DNA of 60,721 bases, taken from positions 1 through 60,721 of the forward strand of contig VXIS01000296.1 in the NCBI GenBank assembly GCA_008704415.1, in the 5' to 3' direction. The DNA is from Sphaerosporella brunnea. Its lineage: Eukaryota; Ascomycota; Pezizomycetes; Pezizales; Pyronemataceae. Position numbers and translations under genes: made by a program. The first letter of the stretch is position 1, and each line of letters opens with the position of its first letter. Below, in pieces: positions 47,504 to 56,646 of this stretch. The notes under the pieces are model-generated. The model made no database searches. It saw only the letters and a list, made by a program, of their open reading frames with translations, and had not been told where the DNA came from.

Positions 47504-49374
47504 CTACTCCAGCCAAATATAGCGCGGACTGGCCACTTTTCCCGACATCTTAGACTCCAACAGCGGTGTTGGCCCCTGCACCCCAAGCGGGATATCGTCC
47601 TCCCCCTGCCCCTGCGGTCCCGCGAATTCTGCCCATGCCTGGCGTACTTCGGTAGACATCATTGGTAGCAAAGCCCGACGGATAAACTTCTTAAAATCCT
47701 TACTTCCGAAACTTATTCCCCCGTTTATAGTCTGAGCGGTGATCTGTCCGGCAGCTGTGGATGCTCCCACATGAAGTCCTATGATCGCACTATGGTCAGT
47801 ATTTTGGTATTAGTCGGGACAAAGATGGATTCCACAAACCATATACCCCGGTAGTATCTTTGGGACATACAGGACTTCCAGAAAGTCCTGGCGAGGTCGA
47901 TATTCGGTAGCAGATGAGAGGAGAATCATCAGCGTTTGAAGGCTGTATGACGTGATCAACAAGCTCTGCAGTAAATCCTTGTCCCGAAGACAAAGAAATA
48001 TAATCCGGCCTGAGATCCTTCACCGCAGCGTCAAGCGACGATTGATTGATGGTGGGCGGATAGTAATGCAGCAGCTCAATGGGTACCGGGCGCGAGTCTC
48101 CGTTTATGCCGAGGATCGATAGATTAGTAGGTTGGGTAGGTGCGGGGACTGGACGGGCTGCGGCCTTTTCGTCCATGTATTGACGTTTGATAGTTTTCAG
48201 CAAGACCACGTCATGCTGAATAGGGATATCCGTGTTGAACGGGAGAGGACCCAGATGGTCGTTGTCCTGCATGAAGGATACGATTTCGACTTCTGAACCG
48301 ACTCCGTTCTTCCCAATTTTACCGACCTTAATCTGAAAGGTCGTATGATGTACGAAGATTCTCTGTTACTCGTTAGCATTGTCAAAACTCAAGACAAGAT
48401 AAGCAGGCGAATATTTGTCATGCCATGCTCTGAAAAATCTCGTCGGAATAGACACAAGAATGCCCAGCAGCAAGAAACAGCCCATCTCCGATATAGAGTG
48501 CTGTCGCTTGGGTGATTTTTGGTTTTTTGAGGCGCGGAGAAATTTGCATCACTATCAACGCGTAGATGGCATGTTGTAAGGGATGTATGGGCCTGAGCAA
48601 TATCAGAAACTGCGGCCCGCATAGGGGGTGGGGGGACAGAAGACTGTACTTAAGAAACCCGAACTTCCTTGTGCATGAGTTCTCCTGTCGGAGCAAGGTT
48701 GCATCATCGGCCAACAGAATGCAGTGCCGTTCGAGGTTACATTCATCTTCCTCTGGACTTGTAGTTAGCATAGTAACCTTGTTGCCGGTTGGAGGGAACA
48801 TACGTTGGGGATTTTTGGTTAGCGTTTTTCTAATCCTGTTCTTCAGGGCTTCACTTATCATCAAAACTATCATTGAAGTCAGAATCTTACACCAGCGACT
48901 TAGACAGGAATTCCAGAACACACCGATTTCTTTAAAAGTATACATAGAGAACGCTAAGTAGCACGGCAGCTTGTTAGCATAGATGCAATCAGAAAAGCAG
49001 AGGGGATAGAGATGGAGAGGACAAACGGCATCCTAAAAAGGGTCACTTACGAGGTACGCTCTGTACAGTCGAAGACGGGGCGGTTCCTTCCTCTGCACGG
49101 GCCAAACCAAGAGGAGTCCGACCACACTTCTGAATGTCTTCGACTCGAGCAGCGCTCCTTGCCGGAACAAGCGGGCGATCGTCCTCCAACCTCGATCCCA
49201 CCAAGTCCCATGCCTCACGCTCCACGGTAGACATGTTCGGTATCAAAGGATGGGTTGACGGCAAACACCGGAAGACTAGAGTAGCACGGCCGCCTGTTAC
49301 CACAGATGCAATGAGACAAGCAGCGGGAATGGAAACGGATAGGATTAAACGTAAGCACAAAAGGGCCACTTACA
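47504..49374 (-). CDS. Trypsin-like serine peptidase gene, 5' exons uncertain, possibly frameshifted
   Basis: A trypsin-fold protein: the catalytic histidine context ATALYIGDGLFLAAGHS (about 48450-48505) and serine context RISTSPGLSGSPV (about 47870-47905) are clear, with acidic residues between. The 3' part is well defined: exon to 47840, 61-nt intron 47839-47779 (GTTTGT donor), last exon 47778-47504 (LHVGASTAAGQITAQ). An intron 48423-48363 joins the histidine exon to RIFVHHTTFQIKVG and appears to use a GC donor. Upstream, two homologous introns (49373-49276 and 49050-48954) flank a symmetric 225-nt exon containing MSTVEREAWDLVGSR. The N-terminus is unresolved. Reading an A6 run (48521-48526) as A5 would join an alternative N-terminus (MRAAVSDIAQ) to the protease, and the region upstream of 49374 also needs one added A to stay open. 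It may be a decaying gene or carry sequencing indels. Confidence 0.55.
48954..49050 (-). other. Intron, homologous to the one at 49276-49373
   Basis: A 97-nt GT-AG intron (GTAAGT donor, GCTAAC branch, CTTAG acceptor). It aligns end to end with the neighbouring 98-nt intron at roughly 75 percent identity by hand count. Confidence 0.65.
49276..49373 (-). other. Intron, homologous to the one at 48954-49050
   Basis: A 98-nt GT-AG intron (GTAAGT donor, GGTAAC branch, TCTAG acceptor). It is in the same phase (1) as its homologue, so the 225-nt exon between them is frame-neutral. Confidence 0.65.
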
Positions 49375-50183
49375 TGCTTCGTGATGTTCGGGATCTACCG
49401 TAGGAATAGGTTTCCCTTGAGTGGAAGGAGGGGGTGAGGCCGAGGTGGTGAATGGATATGAAGAGGAGGAGGAGGAAGAAGAAGAAGAGGGGATTTGGAC
49501 CTTTCAATAAGAAAAGGCGAAAGACTGGAAGGTGCCGGTGTTACTTTACTTCGAAACTTAGAACCCGGTGACGCTCTTTCGATTAACCCCAAGATATATG
49601 CGCTAGCAGAACTCTAAACTGATATTAGAGAACTTACATATCTCAGCAGGAAGCGCTTATTGCCGCAGCCGCCCCTCATGATCACTCACTCACCACCGAG
49701 TGATAGCACGTGAGAAAATGATATCACCCGCTTCGGTACTGGTGCCACGGTATAGGGGTCTAATCGACCGCGATTTTGTACTTAGCTCACTAGAAGCTTG
49801 CCAGAAGGCTCACCAAAACCCTGATTTCTCTGTAATTGCAGATGTGTGTTTTGCTGACCATGGATGAGGCAAAAAAGCGTTGACTACTAAGACGTCTTTC
49901 TATGAAGTACTTTCGACGACTACTAAGTATTTAGGCGGGGACACGGGGTCTGGGTCGGGCAGTAAAACGATGTCCGAGCTGGAAACCGTCTCGTATGCTG
50001 CTTCTATGTAGCGTTGAACACGAGTCGAGGCGCCTCGCCCGCCTCGGCCTCGACTCGTCGCCTTGTGTGCAACGCTATTTCTAGGCCGTGAATTGTGCAA
50101 ATTGCAGTATTTCTGACAATTGGCCCGTGTCCCTACTCCAGATGATCCCGCAAGGTGAGTCCGTGATTTCCAACAGTTGAGTC
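49375..50183. other. Region upstream of the peptidase gene
   Basis: Up to about 49592 this may contain further 5' exon sequence of the peptidase gene: a minus-strand frame with RASPGSKFRSKVTPAPSS, then after a one-base shift a serine run followed by PFTTSASPPPSTQGKPIP. A small ATG-led frame begins near 49686. From about 49700 on I see only non-coding sequence and the hairpin at 50011-50075. Confidence 0.4.
50011..50075. repeat. Imperfect hairpin
   Basis: The left arm (50011-50030, GCGTTGAACACGAGTCGAGG) pairs with the right arm (50048-50075), which carries extra bases around AAGGCGAC. The stem is about 19 bp with one bulge, loop about 17 nt. Confidence 0.6.
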
Positions 50184-51386
50184 TTGCCTTTCGAGATTCA
50201 GCGCCCAGAGAAGCAGATGAACATCACCAGGGCATTCGGCGACGGGTGGGGAGACTGGCTGAAGCCTGGCGCCGTCGTCATCGATGTTGGAACCAACTAC
50301 ATCAAGGACGAGACCCGGAAATCCGGTGAGCGTCTGGTGATGGCGACTACGAATCTGCCAAAGAAGTCGCATCATTGATCACTCCCGTTCCTGGAGGAGT
50401 CGGCCCTATGACCATCGCGATGCTGTTGGAGAACGTCATCGCTTCTGCCAACCGCCACTACGAGGAGACGGGCAAGAGAAACATCACCCCTCTTCCTCTG
50501 AAGTTGTCGGAACCCGTTCCCAGTGACATTGCCATCTCTAGGGCCCAGCACCCGAAGAACATCAAAGTCATTGCTCACGAGCTGGGCATCACGGAGAAGG
50601 AGCTGGAGCTGTTCGGAGTTTACAAGGCCAAGGTCCACTTGGACATCCTGAAGCGATTGGAGCACCGACGGAACAGAAAGCATGTTCTTGTGGCCGGTAT
50701 CACGCCAACTCCGCTTGGTGAGGGCAAGTCCACCACCACCATGGGATTGACCCAGGCTCTCAGTGCCCATCTGGGCGAAATTGCGTTTGCCAATGTTCGG
50801 CAGCCATCGCAGGGACCGACTTTTGGTATCAATGGAGGAGCCGCTGGAGGAGGATACAGTCAGGTTATCCCCATGGATGAATTCAACCTGCATTAATCGG
50901 TGATATTCACGCCATTACTGCCGCCAAAAACTTGCTTGCCGCTGCTATTGACACGCGGATGTTCCATGAAAACACCCAGAAGGACAAGGCCCTTTATGGC
51001 CCAAGAAGAACGGCAAGCGCGAGTTTGCCCCGGTTATGCTGCGACGATTGAAGAAGCTGGGGATCGACAAGACCGACCCTGATTCCCTCACCGAGGAGGA
51101 AATCAACCGCTTTGCGAGATTGGACATCGACCCGGACACCATCACCTGGCGTCGTATCCTCGACGTCAATGACCGTCACCTCAGACAGGTGACCATTGGA
51201 CAGGCACCCACGGAGAAGGGACAGGGCCGTGTGACTGGCTTTGATATCTCTGTTGCCAGTGAATGTATGGCTGTTTTGGCTTTGTCGAACAGCTTGGTGG
51301 ACATGCGTGAACGTCTCGGACGCATCGTTATTGCTACTGGCAAGCGGGGAGACCCCATTAGAGTCGTAACGCACCCGCAAATATAA
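50184..51386 (+). pseudogene. Truncated, frameshifted C1-tetrahydrofolate synthase copy
   Basis: A partial copy of trifunctional C1-THF synthase (yeast ADE3/MIS1 type). It covers the end of the methylene-THF dehydrogenase/cyclohydrolase domain (KPGAVVIDVGTNYIKDET, then [19 protein letters not shown]) and the first part of the formate-THF ligase domain, including the P-loop stretch [17 protein letters not shown] and [18 protein letters not shown]. The frame changes three times: near 50335-50345 (after SGERLV), near 50894 (at the expected HLTGDIHA) and near 50998 (bases missing before [11 protein letters not shown]). It ends abruptly after [10 protein letters not shown] near 51357, followed by unrelated sequence. 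A complete enzyme is about 940 residues; roughly 380 are represented, without start or end. A functional copy must lie elsewhere in the genome. Confidence 0.9.
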
Positions 51387-51713
51387 ACAAAAAAGAACCA
51401 AAGATAAACAAACAGGGAAGAACCACAGCGCATGAAGCTAGAGTGCGTCCTGGGGGGCGGCAGATGATATGTATTTCAGATTCTTTCCTTTGTGATTTGT
51501 CGTGTTTGTGTTGTTGCGTTGTCACGTTGTTGTGTGGGCATTCTGAACCGCGTGGGTAGATTAAAACGCAACTCGCTTTTGGCGATTAGATAAGAAATAA
51601 TTAAGGTTATATTAAATATGACAGTACTTAAACTTGGTTCTTCCCGGGCCGGCTGTCTTAAGCAGCCAGCCCAGAGTTCGAACTTAGAAGCCAGCCTCGC
51701 AGCAGGTGACTCT

Positions 51714-52165
51714 CCCAAAAATGGATTATCGGCAATAATTCTCTGGAGCTTCCAATAGCTTTGTCCCAAGATAAAGAATTATGCGATGGATTGATTGCCA
51801 TTCGCATACTTCTGGATGCATTTCTCCATCAATGTGGCTTCAGAGAAATCGTATGGACCGCTCAAGACAAAAAGGAATGGGAGCAGCAAAAAACACAGCA
51901 GCCGTCACGGAAGGCGGTCATTTGGGATCACGAAGAAGCTTTAAAATATCAAGCTGGAATGGAAAAGGCGCATATTGCGTTCTTGGTGGGAGCAGATAGG
52001 CGGGTCTTGAATGAAGCGCACCATAAAATGTTCTTCCGGATCGATACGAAATACACTCGCATTCCGACAACCAGTAAAGAAGCGGTTCGCTGGCTTACCG
52101 ATACTGCCTCCGAAGAAGCCATCCGATCACATGATTCACGGATCGTGGCCAGAGAAATGACCTGA
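51714..52165 (+). CDS. Unassigned ORF fragment next to inverted-repeat element
   Basis: An open frame of about 150 codons without an early ATG (it begins after a stop at 51707-51709), so it may be an exon or a remnant. Readable parts: GLIAIRILLDAFLHQCGFRE, then KKEWEQQKTQQPSRKAVIWD, KAHIAFLVGADRRVLNEAHH and the C-terminal stretch EAVRWLTDTASEEAIRSHDS. Composition is protein-like and mostly alpha-helical. I do not recognise the family. It ends only 5 bp before the left end of the inverted-repeat element. Confidence 0.4.
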
Positions 52166-52170
52166 AAATT

Positions 52171-53416
52171 AGAGTCGATCACATGACTTTCGGACGCGCT
52201 GCCCTTTCGGACAAAAGGGTTTAGCGTGACAGGGGGGTTTTACACCGGCGATATCTCGACAACGAAACATTCCAATTGCCATGAGACTGAAAACAAGGGA
52301 AGACTAGATATAAAAGAGTAGATTAGTGCAGGGAGCGATGTTTTGGAGAAGATCCTGCTTTTCTCTGGCCACGGAGAGCGTGGTCAGCCGCACTATTGTG
52401 GGTCGGGGGTTGCGGCATTGTGTAGGAGCGAGAGCACTTGCAACTCAGCTGTAACTTGTCTAGAAAATTTCTATAGATGGTATTCAAGGAGTAGAGAGCT
52501 TGGGTGAGGGTCCGGGGGCATCCAGAGCGGGGATAACATCACCGCAGTTCCCGCCGGCATCGCTGCCCACTGCCCGGTAACTAGCACTTTCCTCAAAACG
52601 CGCCCTAGAGTGATGCAGGCAGCCCAAAATACTTCTCCAGTCTGTAGAAAACTTTCCAACATTTACTTGGCCTACTTTCAGCCTCTAATCCCGCTGTTTT
52701 GCTGGCACCCCTCAGGACAAAATCGACTCGGCGTAGGATAACAGTGTTTGCGACCCTATGGATTCTATACTATTTCTAATCGCTCTCTAGTTACAGAGAG
52801 AAGAATGTCAGGAAGTTTGAGCCCATTTGAAAAGCTTTCTGAATTTTCTCCGCCTAGCTAAGTCTTACCTGAGCGGACGCACCACGCCTCCAAACAGTAT
52901 GTTCAGCGGCCGCAAAACCCACCAAAAAATCGTATTCAAGTGCCCCCAGGCCTTGGCAGGCTGTGTAACCTCTAAAGTGAGTGTACTCGGCCTGGGTGTC
53001 ATGGGGGGTGGGCGGCGATGCCGGCGGGAACGGCGGTGATGTTATCCCCGCTCTGGATGCCCCCGGACCTTCACCCAAGCTTCTTGATCCTTGAAGACCA
53101 TCTATAGATATTTTCTAGACAACTTACAGCCAAGTCATTGGTGTTCTCGCACTTACTGGATCTTACAGAATGCCACAGTTTTTTGCTCGCAATATTGCAG
53201 CTGACTACGCTCTCCGTGGCCAGAGAAAAGCAGGATCTTCTCCAAAACATCGCTCCCTGCACTAATCTACTCTTTTATATCTAGTCTTCCCTTGTTTTCA
53301 GTCTCATGGCAATTGGATGTTTTGTTGTCGAGATATCACCGGTGTAAGACCCCCCTGTCACGCTAAACCCTTTTGTCCGAAAGGGCAGCGCGTCCGAAAG
53401 TCATGTGATCGACTCT
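52171..53416. mobile_element. 1.25-kb inverted-repeat (foldback) element
   Basis: Left arm 52171-52570 and right arm 53009-53416 are inverted copies of about 400 bp around a 438-bp core. Outer ends are AGAGTCGATCACATGACTTT and its complement. Similarity is patchy: outer stretches of about 200 bp are almost identical and an inner stretch (about 52495-52560 against 53020-53085) is also near identical, while the part between them is clearly diverged. There is no transposase ORF and no obvious target-site duplication (flanks AAAATT and ACTGTA). It may be a non-autonomous foldback transposon or two inverted copies of one repeat. Confidence 0.75.
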
Positions 53417-53884
53417 ACTGTACTTAGTGTAGTCATCGTCAATAACTTTGACGAGGGTTGAGCTGGCCGTGCAGACTGCAGACTGCAGACGAGAGACCCG
53501 ACCGAGTGGAAGCCAATCGCAAGCTGCAGGCGAAATAACAAAACATCACCAGCCCATCCCTGCTGTTCAACACAATAGCAAGCCAAAACACCGCAGAAGT
53601 GCATATCGACATGCCTTTTCTGCCCCCACCTCACTCAGCAAGTTTGAAGTTGAGGTTTTGTGGTTTCGAGTTTGCGGAGTCTGGAGTTGTAGAATCAAAG
53701 TCCAGCGCTCAAACCAAAGCCGCCCAATCACAGCGCCGGAGAGCCTGCAGAAAGCCATCCGGAGCTACTCATGCACAAGCACCCGCGCGCCTACAACATC
53801 CAGCTCATAAACCCCACCTCACCCTCGCTCACAACCCACCACCTCCAACCCCCTCAAAAAAAAAAAAAAAAAAAAAAAAGCAGA
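53417..53884. other. Leader region with A run
   Basis: Upstream of the proline-rich protein gene. CT/CA-rich with an A run at about 53857-53879 just before the start codon, and a GCAGACT triplication near 53471-53489. The longer frame that reads through it is not supported as coding. Confidence 0.55.
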
Positions 53885-56335
53885 ATGACGATAGACTGGA
53901 CTCACTTCGACTATGCGCCGGCCGCAGTGTTATTATGGCGTCAGCTCGCCCTCGGTATGTGTTTTTCCTTGTTTCTTTCTTTCTTTGCTCCTTCCACTTT
54001 ACCCGACCGTCCACGGATTCGATTTTTGATCGTCATTATCACCGCGCAGATAATATCAACACCGTCTTTAGAAGTGGGGCGGCTGTAGACGCAAAAATTC
54101 CAGCTACCACTATCACCACGTTTATGGATGAAAAGAAATCGTTCCGCGCTGTTCCTTTCGATGCGTACGCCGGCGTGCCCATCATTTTCCCGCAACTTGC
54201 GGACACCTTTGATGACTACTGTAGCTCGCGAGCCGAGGCGATGTGGGTTCTGATGAAGGCGTCGGAAGAGAAACTCAAGGAATTTGTGTATCTGCAGGCG
54301 ACACAGGATGGCGTATCAAAACCTGGAGATCGGACTTTGAAGGAAGTTTTGGAGATGCTTGAGGATCGACAGGCCACGGCACGTTCTCCAGAAGCGGAGA
54401 AACCAACGGAGTGCAAAAACGATATTGCAGAAAGCGGTATGGAAGGAGGTCCCGTTGCGGTGGAGGGCTTGGAGGAGTCTTTAAAGTGAGAATAAATAGG
54501 CGGTCGGTCACTCGACTTTCTGACGGTACTAATTCGAGAGCAGAAAATTCGCAGCAATCGATCGGAAGAGAGGGGGGGAACTCTCAGTCGCGACAGAGGC
54601 TACAGCCCTGCCCGCAAACGAGATAAAATCAGCGGTGGAAAGAATATCGATGCCTATGCTGGCACCCGCGCCGCTGCCAGAGTCTGGTTCTGCATCGGCA
54701 ATGGCCTTGGCAGAAGCGCCCCCGATTATCACAAACCTCGACGGCCCAATAACTACAACCGCATCGGAAGGCTGTATCAGCCCTCGTGACGAAGCTATGA
54801 GAAAACTCGCTGCCCTAGAAATTGGAGGGACGAGTGGCAGACCTCGGGCCCCCAAAGGAGACAGAAAGCTTCACTGGGCCCGAGTGAGGGCGGAATCAAA
54901 GAAAGCCCGAAAACTTGCCGAGGCGCGAGAGGCAGCACAGTTACAGAATGCAAAGAGGGATTTCGGTCCTGTGGTGATTGTTGATGACGCGGGCATATGC
55001 CAGGATGCAGAGGATGGGCATTTGGGTACGCCTCGGAAAGATGGCAGACCGTTGGGAGAGATGAAAGCATCAGTGGATGGCAAAGACATGGGATTTGCGA
55101 CAGAAAATCTCGAGGTTGGGGCGGTAGGTGAGAAGGAAGCGCTGGGAATCGTCAACATCGCCGAAGAGTCGTTTCGGGATTTCGACACGGAAATGGTCAA
55201 GATACGGGCCTGGGGGAATTCCAAAAGAAAGCGGAGGTCGACCATGCCCTCGACACGAGAGCCAGGAGCAGATATTTCCACTTCACGCCGCAACCCGAAG
55301 CTCGACGGCGTTATCACCCACCTCCGCCGACAAATCGAAGAGAAAAAGCATCGGGTTGATGCGATTATGGCGGAGCAAACGCAGGCAGTTCAGGAAGTTG
55401 AAGACGTAATCTCACCAATCGAGGAGGACATGAAGTTGTATCAAAGTGTTCGAAAGTGGATCGAGAAGGTTATCGACTCGCAGATGGACCCAGAGGAGGA
55501 GCTCGAAAGGATTATGTCTCGAACTCAGACTCCATTTTGCCCGGTGGAGAAGCCCCCTCACGAAAGATTGACGCGAGCGAATTTGCAGGAGATTCAGTGG
55601 AAGCTTGCCGCAGAGAGTGGCTCTGCACCTCCCCCACCGCCGCCCCCGCCGCCACCTCCTCCACCCCAACTGGCTACACTGGAACCAAACATGTTTGAAG
55701 GACTGGGATTAAAGGACACAGGGCTCGAGATCGAGGTTCATGTCGCCGTGGCAAAAGCCAAACGGGCCAAGAGGAGATCGAAAATTGCTCCGGCGCCTGA
55801 GTTGAAGGTAGCACCCGCACCGGGGTTGATGGTAGCACCAGCTCCTCCGCCTCCTCCGGCCCCCACAAATACTATGTTGGAAGGAATCGGCATCGGTGAG
55901 GTTATTTGTCCACCACCGCCACCACCACCACCACCACCACCACCACTAACAGGGTGCTCTCCCGTCTTTGCTGTTGCTGCAACACCTCCCAGCCCGATTA
56001 CCGACCACGGATTTGCGATCGTCGAAAATCCTGCGGCATCGGCTGGGAAGTGCATGGACGAAGTTCCAGCTGATTCCCCAACTCTAGCAGTCAATAGCAG
56101 GCACTCAAGTGCTTCCACCGTCATTGGCAACAAGTCGACGGCTGTAGGTGATCACTCGCCGGCAGCAACATCCAGCGACCTCATAGTGATCCAGACACCT
56201 ACCGCGTCCTCTGCTAACGATAAAACTACGTCGCTGATGGATATGAGCCGGGAGGAAATCCGGGAGGAAATTCGAACCATGGTTGGGGATGCTTTGCTTG
56301 AAATTGTGAAGCAGCTTGGACAGGAAAAGATTTAG
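53885..56335 (+). CDS. Proline-rich coiled-coil protein of unknown function
   Basis: Three exons join in frame: 53885-53954, 54050-54485 and 54544-56335, giving 765 residues; introns of 95 nt (GTATGT donor) and 58 nt (GTGAGA donor, ACTAAT branch). I do not recognise the family. The N-terminus is tryptophan/aromatic-rich (MTIDWTHFDYAPAAVLLWRQ). A helical stretch follows (YCSSRAEAMWVLMKASEEKL), then a basic helix (HWARVRAESKKARKLAEARE), a coiled coil at about 390-450 (HLRRQIEEKKHRVDAIMAEQ), two long polyproline runs (13 and 12 Pro) separated by a KVAPAPGLMVAPAP-type repeat, and a helical C-terminus (SREEIREEIRTMVGDALLEI). The polyproline runs could bind profilin or SH3/WW domains, but no FH2 or WH2 domain is seen, so a formin or WASP identity is not supported. 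Confidence 0.75.
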
Positions 56336-56646
56336 TTTGTTTATTTCAGTTTAATCATTTTTTTATGGGAGGGGGAGGCTTTTCAAGGTCAGCATTTTGC
56401 GTTTTTGACAGCATTTACATGTTTACTGGGCGTTTTTTTTTCACGATGGGTTGGTTGCATTGCAGGATAACAAGTTTCATAGCGATCATGGCGGTATCGG
56501 GAATCATCAGTTCGACCAGGTAGTAATCTATAAGGAGGAGTGGCTGTGGGCAGGGAATTTGTAGTGTTTATGAGGAGGCTTAGTGGGGCGAGTTCAGTAT
56601 CACTGTCAGGTTTTGTAATCAATTAAACTGAGACTGCAACACCGGA
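56336..56646. other. Convergent 3' region
   Basis: About 300 bp between the stop codons of the proline-rich gene and RAD57. Nothing else is supported. Confidence 0.6.

Noticed and set aside
53599..54489. 296-codon unspliced ORF at the start of the proline-rich gene
   Set aside because: It reads through the leader, a poly-A run and the first intron; the spliced model from ATG 53885 has consensus splice sites and a continuous frame.
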